Assembly (NCBI GenBank): GCA_050731755.1
Contig: JBOHPP010000002.1
Span: 1-9,112 of the forward strand
Direction: 5' to 3'
Length of the DNA: 9,112 nt
Source of the DNA: JBOHPP01 sp050731755
GTDB lineage: Bacteria > Methylomirabilota > Methylomirabilia > Rokubacteriales > CSP1-6
Shown here: in pieces, positions 1-7,951 of the stretch
How the letters are laid out: each line of letters opens with the position of its first letter
Numbering within the stretch: the first letter of the stretch is position 1
Translations under genes and position numbers: made by a program
The notes under the pieces: generated by a model
Told to the model about the DNA's origin: nothing
What the model saw: only the letters and a program-made list of their open reading frames with translations
The model's database searches: none

Positions 1-4
1 CGTC

Positions 5-1387
5 ATGGCAACGCATAAAGCGGACGTGGCGGTCGTAGGCACGGGGCCGGGGGGGTATGTCGCGGCGATCCGTTGTGCCCAATTGGGCCTCTCCGTCGTG
101 TGCGTCGAGGACGACCGGCCCGGAGGCGTCTGCCTGAACTGGGGCTGCATCCCGACCAAGGCGCTGCTGCGCAACGCCGAGGTCCTGCACCTGGTCGAGC
201 GCGCGGCCGATTTCGGGATCCGCGCCGAGAACGTCCAGGCCGACTACGCCGAGGCCTACAAGCGAAGCCGGGGCGTCGCCGATCGGATGGCCCGGGGGGT
301 GGAATATCTCTTCCGCAAGCACAAGATCACCCTGCTCGCCGGCACCGGCCGGCTCACGAGCCCGACCGTGGTCGAGGTCAAAGGCAAGACGGGGACGGAG
401 ACCATCGAAGCCCGGGCGGTGATTCTGGCCACCGGTTCGGAGCCCAGGTCCCTGCCGGGCGTGACCATCGATGAGACGCTCGTCATCTCCTCGACCGGCG
501 CCGTCAAGCTCGAGCGGGCTCCGGCCTCCCTCGTGATCGTCGGCGCCGGCGCGGTGGGGGTCGAGTTCGCCGACGTGTTCGCCGCCTATGGCACCCAGGT
601 GACCATCCTGGAAGCGCTGCCACGCCTGGTTCCTGTGGAAGACGAGGAGGTGTCCACGCACCTCGCCCGCTCCTTCGGCCGGCGAGGGATGACGCTCAAG
701 ACCGGCGTGAAGGTGACCGCGGTCAAGCCCGGTGGGCCGGGCGTCGTCGTCGAAACCGATGGCGGCCGTTTCGAGGGCGAGCAGGTGCTCATGGCGGTGG
801 GCCGAGGGGCGCGAGTCAGAGGGCTCGGTCTGGAGGGCCTCGGGGTCCAGATGGACCGGGGCTTCGTGAAGGTTTCTCCGCGCATGGAGACGTCGGTCAA
901 GGGCCTCTGGGCCCTCGGCGACATGGCGGGCCCGCCGCTCCTGGCTCACAAGGCCATGGCGGAAGGCGTGGTCGCCGCGGAGGCGCTCGCCGGACAGAAC
1001 CCGCAGCCCGTGGACTACGCCGACGTCCCCTCGTGCACGTACTGCCGGCCTCAGATCGCGTCCATCGGCATCAGCGAAGCCAAGGCCCGAGAAAACGGGC
1101 GCGACGTCAGCGTGGGGCGGTTTCCGTTCACGGCCAGCGGCAAGGCGATGGCGCTGGGCGACACCGAGGGCTTCCTCAAGGTCGTCGCCGACCAGTCCAC
1201 CGGCGAGATCCTGGGCGTACACATCCTGGGGCCGGAGGCGACGGAGATCATCCACGAGTTCGCCGTGGGCCGGACGCTGGAGGCGACTCTCGAGGAGATC
1301 ATCCACACCATTCACGCCCATCCGACGCTGTCGGAGGCTGCGCTGGAGGCGACCCTCGGCGCCTTGGGCCGGGCCATTCACATCTAG
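5..1387 (+). CDS. lpdA: Dihydrolipoyl dehydrogenase (E3 subunit of 2-oxoacid dehydrogenase complexes)
   Basis: This cytoplasmic flavoprotein reoxidises the dihydrolipoyl group of an E2 acyltransferase (or glycine cleavage H protein) and passes electrons to NAD+. The 460-aa length is normal for the family. Visible motifs are the FAD dinucleotide-binding GTGPGG (residues 12-17), the redox-active disulfide CLNWGC (C43, C48), the second Rossmann motif GAGAVG (180-185) followed by an acidic residue E203 that favours NAD+ over NADP+, the FAD-contacting WALGD (302-306), and the C-terminal HPTLSE active-site His-Glu pair (H439, E444) supplied to the partner subunit of the dimer. The start is the first ATG, four bases into the window, and the FAD motif begins at the usual distance from it. 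An acyl-CoA dehydrogenase follows 6 nt downstream, so the two are probably co-transcribed, and E1/E2 genes may lie just upstream outside the window. An extra CxxC (C344, C347) in the interface domain is unusual. Other members of the disulfide reductase family, such as mercuric reductase, fit less well because the HPT-SE motif is typical of E3. Confidence 0.96.
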   Translation: MATHKADVAVVGTGPGGYVAAIRCAQLGLSVVCVEDDRPGGVCLNWGCIPTKALLRNAEVLHLVERAADFGIRAENVQADYAEAYKRSRGVADRMARGVEYLFRKHKITLLAGTGRLTSPTVVEVKGKTGTETIEARAVILATGSEPRSLPGVTIDETLVISSTGAVKLERAPASLVIVGAGAVGVEFADVFAAYGTQVTILEALPRLVPVEDEEVSTHLARSFGRRGMTLKTGVKVTAVKPGGPGVVVETDGGRFEGEQVLMAVGRGARVRGLGLEGLGVQMDRGFVKVSPRMETSVKGLWALGDMAGPPLLAHKAMAEGVVAAEALAGQNPQPVDYADVPSCTYCRPQIASIGISEAKARENGRDVSVGRFPFTASGKAMALGDTEGFLKVVADQSTGEILGVHILGPEATEIIHEFAVGRTLEATLEEIIHTIHAHPTLSEAALEATLGALGRAIHI

Positions 1388-1393
1388 GCCCGC

Positions 1394-2557
1394 ATGGACT
1401 TCACTCTCACTCCCGAGCAGACGGCCCTGCGCGCCCGCGCGCGGGAGCTGGCCGATGGGACCTTCGCCCAGCGGGCGGCCCGCTGGGACCAGAACGAGGA
1501 GTATCCCTGGGAAAACGTCAAGGACCTGGTCGCCGCCAGCTTCATGGGCATGACGATCCCCCGAGAGTACGGCGGCCCCGACCGGCCTCTGTTGGACGTC
1601 GTTCTCGTCATCGAGGAGGTGGCGCGGGCCTGCGGGGTCACCGCGCGGATCGTGGTGGAAGGAAGCCTCGGCGTCGTCGGCGCGCTCAGGGCGTACGGCA
1701 CGGAGTCCCAGAAGCGCCGGTGCTTCCCCTGGGTGCTGGAGGGCGAAAAGCCGGCCATCGCGATCACGGAGCCGGAGGCGGGCTCGGCGGCCACCGACCT
1801 GCGCACTCGCGCCGAGGAGACGCCGAGCGGTCTCGTGCTCACCGGGCACAAGCGGTACATCACAGGCGCCGGCACCTCGCGCCTGTACCTCGTCTTCGCG
1901 CGTTTCGGCGATCGCCCCGGCGCCCAGGGCATCGGCGGCGTGCTGGTCGAGCGCGACACCCCGGGCTTCACGATCGGCCCTCGGGAACCTATGATGGGAC
2001 TCCGTGGCATCCCCGAGGGAGAGCTTCACTTCGACCGCTGTGTCGTTCCGCGAGACAACGTGCTGGTGGAGCCGGGGGACGGGTTCAAGAAGCTGATGCG
2101 CGCCTACAACGGCCAGCGGCTGGGCGCGGCCACGGTGGCGCTCGGCCTGGCTCAGGGGGCGTACGAACACGCGCTGGCCTACGTCGCCGAGCGCCGGCAG
2201 TTCGGTCGCCCCATCGGCGACTTCCAGGGAATCCGCTGGAAACTCGCCGACATGGCGATTCGCATCGACGCCGCCAGACTCCTGATCCACCGCTGCGCGG
2301 CCGCCGCCGACCGCGGGCTGCCCGACGCGCTGGAAGCGGCCAAGGCCAAGACGTTCGCCGCCGAGATGGCCCAGGAGGTCACCAGCCAGGGCGTGCAGAT
2401 CTTCGGCGCCGCCGGCTACGGCCGGAGCCGGCCGCTCGAGCGCATGATGCGCGATGCACGGATGTTCGCCATCGGCGGCGGCACGGTGGAGATGATGCGC
2501 AACCTCATCGCCGACCACCTGCTGCCCACCCGCGCCGACTGGCGCCGCGGCGACTGA
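1394..2557 (+). CDS. Acyl-CoA dehydrogenase family protein with atypical catalytic positions
   Basis: This is an FAD-dependent acyl-CoA dehydrogenase of 387 aa, the usual length. The family introduces a 2,3-double bond into acyl-CoA thioesters and reduces electron-transfer flavoprotein. The all-alpha N-terminal domain (about 1-115) starts with the typical DFTLTPEQ. The middle beta domain has the flavin/substrate signature AITEPEAGSAATD (123-135) and YITGAGTS (155-162). The C-terminal helical domain carries ERRQFGRPI (266-274) and the FAD-binding QIFGAAGYGR (335-344). The Glu that acts as base in the medium- and short-chain enzymes (YEGT) is replaced by Gly (GGGT, 361-364). The alternative base position on helix G used by long-chain and isovaleryl-CoA enzymes appears to be Gln241. 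Either another residue acts as base or the chemistry differs, so I give no substrate or gene symbol. It follows the E3 gene by 6 nt with no promoter between them, which hints at branched-chain or fatty acyl-CoA oxidation. Confidence 0.93.
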   Translation: MDFTLTPEQTALRARARELADGTFAQRAARWDQNEEYPWENVKDLVAASFMGMTIPREYGGPDRPLLDVVLVIEEVARACGVTARIVVEGSLGVVGALRAYGTESQKRRCFPWVLEGEKPAIAITEPEAGSAATDLRTRAEETPSGLVLTGHKRYITGAGTSRLYLVFARFGDRPGAQGIGGVLVERDTPGFTIGPREPMMGLRGIPEGELHFDRCVVPRDNVLVEPGDGFKKLMRAYNGQRLGAATVALGLAQGAYEHALAYVAERRQFGRPIGDFQGIRWKLADMAIRIDAARLLIHRCAAAADRGLPDALEAAKAKTFAAEMAQEVTSQGVQIFGAAGYGRSRPLERMMRDARMFAIGGGTVEMMRNLIADHLLPTRADWRRGD

Positions 2558-2631
2558 CTCCCCATGCCGCGCCGCCACATCGTCGACCCGTCCCGGCGCG
2601 TTGACGTCCGACCGGTAAGGACCGAATCCGT

Positions 2632-2637
2632 GAGGTG
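2632..2637 (+). promoter_or_regulatory. Ribosome binding site fixing the start of the first FxLyD-like gene
   Basis: GAGGTG lies 4 nt upstream of the ATG at 2642. It favours that start over the earlier in-frame ATG at 2564, which has no purine-rich site before it. The choice also puts a canonical signal peptide at the N terminus. Confidence 0.6.
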
Positions 2638-2641
2638 GGTC

Positions 2642-3037
2642 ATGCGTGGCATGTGGTGGTGGCGGGCGCTCATGATCTTGGTCCTGGCGTTGTCGCCGGC
2701 CTGCGGCCAGGCGGCCAGGCAACTCGAGCCGATCGTGGTCGGCTGGGAGCGGATCTTCAAGGTCGAGTGGCAGTCCAGCGAGGTGCGGGGACGGCGCGTC
2801 GTCTGGGGCTACGTCAATAACGATTCCCCATACGACGTGACGCGGGTCCAGTTGCTCGTGGACGCTCTGGACGACACCGGTAAGGTGCTCGGCCAGCGCA
2901 TCGGCTGGGTCCCGGGGGCCATGGGGGGGTTCAGCCGGCGGTACTTCGAGCTGCCCGTGCCGCAACCGGCTCCCCAGTACCGGGTCCGCGTGTTCGCGTT
3001 CGACCGGATCGAGTCTCCAGGGATGCGGGACAACTAA
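2642..3037 (+). CDS. Secreted FxLyD-like domain protein, tandem copy 1
   Basis: This is an uncharacterised exported protein of 131 aa from the chosen start. The N terminus is positively charged, then hydrophobic (WWWRALMILVLALSPA), forming a signal peptide. The Cys after SPA does not sit in a good lipobox, so a soluble periplasmic protein or an atypical lipoprotein are both possible. The mature part is a single domain of about 100 residues with the pattern EPxxxGWExxFxxxW, GRxVVxG, NxSP, LLxDxLDxxG, PG, FE and a closing RVRVxxFD. Alternating hydrophobic residues and the strand-turn layout resemble the FxLyD / DUF3426 beta-sandwich families; this is by-eye recognition, not a search result. The reading frame is open back to an ATG at 2564 (157 aa), but that version buries the signal sequence. 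It is the first of three adjacent paralogues and is about 55% identical by eye to copy 3 over the mature domain. The function is unknown. Confidence 0.78.
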   Translation: MRGMWWWRALMILVLALSPACGQAARQLEPIVVGWERIFKVEWQSSEVRGRRVVWGYVNNDSPYDVTRVQLLVDALDDTGKVLGQRIGWVPGAMGGFSRRYFELPVPQPAPQYRVRVFAFDRIESPGMRDN

Positions 3038-3116
3038 GGACATGAAGGGGCCCGACACGGCCCCCCATACCCCCAAACGCTCGGAGCGCCCCGGCGAAAC
3101 CGTGGCGCTCCTCGAT

Positions 3117-3497
3117 ATGCCGGCAGGCTGCTGGCGGGCGAGCGTCGCGGCGACCCTCCTCGTGCTGCTCCTGGCCGTTGCCGTCGGGGCGGCCCCGCTC
3201 GAGCCACTGGTGGGCGGCTGGGAGCGGTATTTCCGGCTCGAGTGGCAGGCGGCCGAGTCCAGTGGCCGCCCGGTGGTGCGCGGCGTCCTCACCAACGACT
3301 CTCCCTCCACCATCATCCGGGTGACGCTGCTCGTCGACTCCCTGGATCAGGCCGGCAACGTGGTGGCGCAACACGCCCGTCCCATCCCGGGCACGCTCCC
3401 GGCATTCACCGGCATGCCGTTCGAAGTGGCCGCGCCCCAGCCGTCGGCGCGGTTCCGCGTCCGGGTTTTCTCCTTTGACGCCTTCCGGGGCATGTAG
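3117..3497 (+). CDS. Secreted FxLyD-like domain protein, tandem copy 2
   Basis: This is the second paralogue, 126 aa from the ATG at 3117. It has a clear signal peptide (hydrophobic core ATLLVLLLAVAVG, probable cleavage after GAA) directly before the conserved domain that starts PLEPLVGGWERYF. All the family landmarks are present: GWE, F, W, GRxVVxG, NDSP, LLVDSLDxAG, PG, FE and RVRVFSFD. It is the most divergent of the three and lacks the short tail (RxESP) that copies 1 and 3 share after FD. The start is uncertain. The frame is open to an ATG at 3042 (151 aa), which has AAGGA only 1 nt before it, too close for a normal ribosome site. The ATG at 3117 has no clear site but gives a proper signal peptide and a length matching its siblings. 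It probably shares a transcript with copies 1 and 3. The function is unknown. Confidence 0.75.
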   Translation: MPAGCWRASVAATLLVLLLAVAVGAAPLEPLVGGWERYFRLEWQAAESSGRPVVRGVLTNDSPSTIIRVTLLVDSLDQAGNVVAQHARPIPGTLPAFTGMPFEVAAPQPSARFRVRVFSFDAFRGM

Positions 3498-3565
3498 GTG
3501 AATCAGGAACCCGGGCCCCCACCGCGCCGTTGGACCAGCAGCGCCGGGCCGGTCGGCCGAGGCGC

Positions 3566-3572
3566 GGGGAGG
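3566..3572 (+). promoter_or_regulatory. Strong ribosome binding site for copy 3
   Basis: GGGGAGG lies 6 nt upstream of the ATG at 3579. This is the best Shine-Dalgarno match among the three paralogues. It argues that translation starts at 3579 and not at the GTG (3498) immediately after the stop codon of copy 2. Confidence 0.65.
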
Positions 3573-3578
3573 CTACCG

Positions 3579-3965
3579 ATGCGGGCGGGCATGGTCATCG
3601 TTCTGATCGGGGTGGCGATCCTGGCGGCGGGGCCGGGAGGCACGGCGGCACCCGTCGAGCCCCTCATCGTGGGCTGGGAATCGATCTTCACTGTGAGTTG
3701 GGAGCCGGCGGAGCGTCGGGGGCGGACCGTGGTGCAGGGCATCGTTGCGAACAAGTCGCCCTACACGATCGCGGACCTCCAACTGCTTCTCGACGCCCTC
3801 GATGCCAACGGGCGAATCCTTGCCCAGCAGGTGGCGTGGAGCCCCGGCACGCTGCCGGCGTTCTCCCAGGTCAGCTTCGAGATCGCGGTTCGCCAGCCGG
3901 CGCCCTCCTATCGGGTGCGAGTGCTGGCGTTCGACCGGGTGGAGTCGCCGAGCCGCGCTCCCTGA
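3579..3965 (+). CDS. Secreted FxLyD-like domain protein, tandem copy 3
   Basis: This is the third paralogue, 128 aa. The signal peptide is MRAGMVIVLIGVAILAAG followed by a small-residue stretch ending in TAA before PVEPLIVGWESIF. The mature domain keeps every landmark of the family (GWE, F, W, GRxVVxG, NxSPY, LLLDALDxxG, PGTLPAF, FE, QPAPxYRVRV, FDRVESP) and is closer to copy 1 than to copy 2. The start at 3579 is supported by a strong ribosome site and by the signal peptide; the frame is open upstream to a GTG at 3498. The gene ends 25 nt before the stop codon of a convergent gene. The conserved residues are mostly glycines, prolines and hydrophobics, with no catalytic-looking cluster, so a structural, binding or adaptor role in the cell envelope is more likely than an enzyme. 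That last point is inference. Confidence 0.8.
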   Translation: MRAGMVIVLIGVAILAAGPGGTAAPVEPLIVGWESIFTVSWEPAERRGRTVVQGIVANKSPYTIADLQLLLDALDANGRILAQQVAWSPGTLPAFSQVSFEIAVRQPAPSYRVRVLAFDRVESPSRAP

Positions 3966-4006
3966 GCGGGTTCACGCCGCTCGCTCGGCCTTAACCACGG
4001 GCCGAG
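3964..4006. terminator. Possible bidirectional terminator: two adjacent hairpins between convergent genes
   Basis: Two perfect small stems lie side by side. GAGCGG (3964-3969) pairs with CCGCTC (3977-3982) across a 7-nt loop. CTCGGCC (3984-3990) pairs with GGCCGAG (4000-4006) across a 9-nt loop. They span the junction of the + strand triplet and the - strand YtxH-like gene, and the second stem includes that gene's last codons. Neither is followed by a T-run on either strand, so intrinsic termination would be weak. Short GC stems also arise by chance in DNA this rich in G+C. Confidence 0.35.
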
Positions 4007-4308
4007 GTGGACCACTTGCGAATCTCGTCCCGCATCGCCTCTTTGCCCGCCTCGAAGGCCGTCATGAGGCGTTCGGTCTGCTCCTCGAACATCTCCCGGC
4101 TCTTGTCCAGCCACTCGCCGGCGTGCTGCTGGGCCTGGCCCGCCCACTCCTGGGCGCGCTTGGCCACCTCGCCACCCTGCTCGGCCAGCAGGTCGCGCGC
4201 CTGGCGGCCGGTGCGGGGAGTACTGACGACCGCGATCACGGCACCGATCGCCGCGCCAAAGAGGAACCAGCCCAGATAACCCGCCGCGTCGCCCTTCTGG
4301 CTACTCAT
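3991..4308 (-). CDS. YtxH-like domain membrane-anchored protein
   Basis: This 105-aa protein has a single N-terminal membrane segment (about residues 11-28, YLGWFLFGAAIGAVIAVV), followed by STPRTGRQARDLL, the small-turn-basic pattern that follows the helix in YtxH-domain proteins. The rest (about 40-100) is a charged amphipathic helix likely to form a coiled coil inside the cell. Family members are small, membrane-associated and often stress-linked, with no established biochemical activity. The ATG at 4308 is preceded on the minus strand by AAGGAG with 6 nt spacing. The gene overlaps the end of the DUF948-like gene by 8 nt, so the two are translationally linked. The pairing of YtxH-like and DUF948-like proteins recurs in bacteria and suggests one membrane-associated assembly; this is general knowledge combined with inference. 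Confidence 0.85.
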   Translation of the reverse strand: MSSQKGDAAGYLGWFLFGAAIGAVIAVVSTPRTGRQARDLLAEQGGEVAKRAQEWAGQAQQHAGEWLDKSREMFEEQTERLMTAFEAGKEAMRDEIRKWSTSARG

Positions 4309-4693
4309 TGTCGTCTCCTTGCTGTCTGCGCAGGCGGTGAAAGAACACGTCGAGCCCGGTCTTGATGCCAGCGGCCACGCCCACGAGCTGGCCCGCCCGG
4401 GTCAGCCCGGCCACCGCGGAGACCACGCGTCCCAGCCCCTCGGACAGGTCCTGGGCCCGCTCGGCCATCGCGCCGATCCGAGCGACGTCGTCCCGAACCT
4501 CCTGGCTCGTCATCCGCACATCCTGCAGAAGATTCTGAACCTCGCCGATCAGCGGCCGCAACTCCTGCTCGGCGACAGCCAGCACGCGCTCGGCCCGCTC
4601 GCTGGCCCGCCTGACCGCGATCAGAGCCGGGACGAGGGCCACCGTGATGGCGACCGCGCACACGACGAGGGCGATCTCGGCCCACAGTTGCAT
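4301..4693 (-). CDS. DUF948-like membrane protein
   Basis: This 130-aa protein has one N-terminal membrane helix (about residues 5-27, rich in Val/Ala/Ile/Leu). A long helical region follows (about 28-97) with heptad-like spacing of hydrophobics and many Glu, Arg and Gln, as in DUF948 / methyl-accepting-like coiled coils. A second, weakly hydrophobic stretch (about 96-112, GLTRAGQLVGVAAGIKTG) precedes a basic then acidic tail. No enzymatic motif is visible. It is the first gene of a two-gene minus-strand operon and overlaps the YtxH-like gene by 8 nt. The start at 4693 is the only sensible one because the membrane helix begins at once. A promoter matching sigma70 ends only about 15 nt upstream, and no Shine-Dalgarno sequence precedes the ATG, so the mRNA leader is predicted to be very short. 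The family has no known biochemical function. Confidence 0.82.
   Translation of the reverse strand: MQLWAEIALVVCAVAITVALVPALIAVRRASERAERVLAVAEQELRPLIGEVQNLLQDVRMTSQEVRDDVARIGAMAERAQDLSEGLGRVVSAVAGLTRAGQLVGVAAGIKTGLDVFFHRLRRQQGDDNE
4315..4320 (-). promoter_or_regulatory. Ribosome binding site of the YtxH-like gene
   Basis: The minus strand reads AAGGAG here, 6 nt before the ATG at 4308, inside the 3' end of the upstream DUF948-like gene. It is a near-perfect Shine-Dalgarno sequence and fixes the start. Confidence 0.7.
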
Positions 4694-4702
4694 GGGGTGG
4701 CG

Positions 4703-4732
4703 ATTATCGGTGGATCACCGCTCGAAAGTCAA
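4703..4732 (-). promoter_or_regulatory. Sigma70-type promoter for the DUF948/YtxH operon
   Basis: On the minus strand TTGACT (4732-4727) and GATAAT (4708-4703) are separated by 18 nt. Each box matches the consensus at five of six bases. Transcription would start near 4701, leaving a leader of roughly 8 nt before the ATG at 4693. The region is an AT-rich island in otherwise GC-rich DNA. Confidence 0.6.
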
Positions 4733-4746
4733 TAAATTCATTGACT
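4727..4746. promoter_or_regulatory. 20-bp palindrome spanning both -35 boxes; candidate operator
   Basis: AGTCAATAAATTCATTGACT consists of perfect 7-bp inverted arms (4727-4733 and 4740-4746) around a 6-bp centre, of which the inner four bases are also symmetric, so 18 of 20 bases are palindromic. Its right arm contains the -35 of the rightward carboxylase promoter, and its left arm is the -35 of the leftward promoter. A dimeric regulator bound here would block both -35 boxes. The regulator cannot be named and no regulator gene is in the window. The symmetry could partly follow from two divergent -35 boxes being close together, but the extra matching bases outside the hexamers make a real operator plausible. 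Confidence 0.5.
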
Positions 4747-4770
4747 TGGTCATCATCCCCTCCCTATAAT
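4741..4770 (+). promoter_or_regulatory. Sigma70-type promoter for the carboxylase-mutase operon
   Basis: TTGACT (4741-4746) and a perfect TATAAT (4765-4770) are separated by 18 nt. The predicted start of transcription is near 4777, giving a leader of about 29 nt before the ATG at 4806. A modest ribosome site GGGAG (4797-4801) lies 4 nt before that ATG. This is the best promoter in the window and stands back to back with a leftward one. Confidence 0.75.
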
Positions 4771-4805
4771 CCGCCGAACGTTCTCAACTTTGACGCGGGA
4801 GCCCG

Positions 4806-6352
<1,547 letters not shown>

Positions 6353-6356
<4 letters not shown>

Positions 6357-7951
6357 GCGAACGTGACCGGCAGCGCCCGGGCCTTTACACGACTTCCTGG
6401 GGCGCGCCGGTCAAGATCGTCTACGGTCCCGAACCGGGGCCCGTCGGCTCGGGCCAGGAGCCGGAGCGGCCGGGTGAGTTTCCCTATACCCGCGGCGTCC
6501 ACCCCACCATGTACCGCGGGCGCCTGTGGACCATGCGGCAGTACGCCGGATTCGGCGCGGCGGCCGAGACCAACAAGCGCTACCGGTTCCTGCTCGAGCA
6601 AGGCCAGACCGGACTCAGCGTCGCCTTCGACCTGCCGACCCAGATGGGGCACGATCCGGACTCGCCGCTGGCCCACGGCGAGGTGGGCAAGGTAGGCGTG
6701 TCGATCGCCTCCATCGACGACATGACGGACCTCTTCGAGGGGATCCCGCTCGATCGGGTGTCCACCTCGATGACGATCAACGCCACGGCCTCGATCCTGC
6801 TGGCCCTGTACGTCGTGGTGGCCCGCCGGCAGGGGGTGGCCGCGGAGCGGCTGAGCGGCACCACGCAGAACGACATCCTCAAGGAGTACATCGCCCGCGG
6901 TACCTACATCTTTCCCCCCGGACCCTCGCTGCGGCTCGTCACCGACATGTTCGCCTACTGTCGGGACAGGGTGCCGCGCTGGAACACCATCTCGATCTCT
7001 GGCTACCACATGCGGGAGGCCGGGTGCACGGCCGTGCAAGAGGTCGCCTTCACCCTGGCCAACGCCATCGCCTACGTCGAGACGGCGCGCCGGGCCGGCC
7101 TGGCCATCGACGAGTTCGCCTCCCAGCTCTCCTTCTTCTTCAACGCGCACAACAATCTGATCGAGGAGGTCGCGAAGTTCCGGGCCGCCCGGAGGTTGTG
7201 GGCGCGTCTCATGCGTGACCGCTTCGGCGCCCGCGACCCGCGGTCCATGATGCTTCGCTTCCACGCTCAGACGGCGGGCAGCATGCTCACCGCCCAGCAA
7301 CCCGAGAACAATATCGTCCGGGTCACCGTCCAGGCGCTGGCCGCCGTGCTCGGCGGCTGCCAGTCCCTGCACACGAACTCCATGGACGAGGCACTGGCCC
7401 TGCCCAGCGAGCGAGCGGTCCGCATCGCGCTCCGCACCCAGCAGATCCTGGCCTGGGAGTCGGGGGTGGCCGACACCATTGATCCGCTCGGCGGATCGTT
7501 CGCCGTCGAGCGGCTCACGGCGGAGATCGAGGCGGCGGCGGCGGCGTACATCGCCAAGATCGACGACCTGGGCGGCGCGGTGGCCGCCGTGCCCTTCATG
7601 CAGCGCGAGATCCAGGACGCCGCCTACGGTTACCAGCGCGAGGTCGAGGACAAGGCCCGCATCGTGGTGGGGGTGAACGAGTTCGTGACCGAGGAGGCCC
7701 CGCCCGCGAACCTCTTCCAGGTCGACCCCGGCGTCGGTCACGCCCTGGCCGAGCGGGTGAGCCGGCTCCGGTCCCAGCGGGACCCGGGCGCGGCGCTGCG
7801 CGCGCTCGACGCGCTGGAGCGGGGCGCCCGCGGGACCGACAACCTGGTGCCGCTCATCGTGGCGGCGGTCGACGCGGCGGTCACGCTGGGGGAGATCTGC
7901 GACCGGCTGCGCGGCGTCTTCGGCACCCACCAGCCGACGGTGGCGTTCTGA
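6353..7951 (+). CDS. Methylmalonyl-CoA mutase catalytic (TIM-barrel) subunit without B12-binding domain
   Basis: This is the catalytic subunit of a coenzyme-B12-dependent acyl-CoA mutase, 532 aa, covering only the substrate-binding TIM-barrel part. The cobalamin-binding domain (with its DxHxxG motif) that ends single-chain mutases is absent, as in split archaeal-type and many bacterial enzymes, where it is a separate small protein. Key residues line up with the Propionibacterium enzyme at one constant offset: Tyr64 in RQYAGF (Y89), Gln172 in GTTQND (Q197), Arg182 in KEYIAR (R207) and His219 in SGYHM (H244). Tyr and Arg at these places bind the carboxylate of methylmalonyl-CoA and are replaced in isobutyryl-CoA mutases, so methylmalonyl-CoA is the favoured substrate; ethylmalonyl-CoA mutase remains possible. 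The product would be succinyl-CoA. The start overlaps the carboxylase stop by 4 nt (ATGA), and the stop overlaps the next start (TGATG). Confidence 0.94.

Noticed and set aside
1033..2604. Long + strand open frame crossing the end of the dihydrolipoyl dehydrogenase gene and the whole acyl-CoA dehydrogenase gene
   Set aside because: It encodes an Arg/Gly/Pro-rich product without domains and overlaps two genes with clear family motifs; it is an out-of-frame shadow caused by high G+C.
2642..2720. Lipobox at the Cys of LSPACGQA in copy 1
   Set aside because: Ser and Pro at -3 and -2 do not fit the usual Leu-Ala/Ser-Gly/Ala-Cys pattern, and copies 2 and 3 have no Cys there; ordinary signal-peptidase cleavage is at least as likely.
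3047..3064. GGGGCC / GGCCCC hairpin just after copy 1 of the triplet
   Set aside because: The stem is only 6 bp, has no T-run and lies in GC-rich DNA where such stems are common; I could not support a terminator or attenuator.
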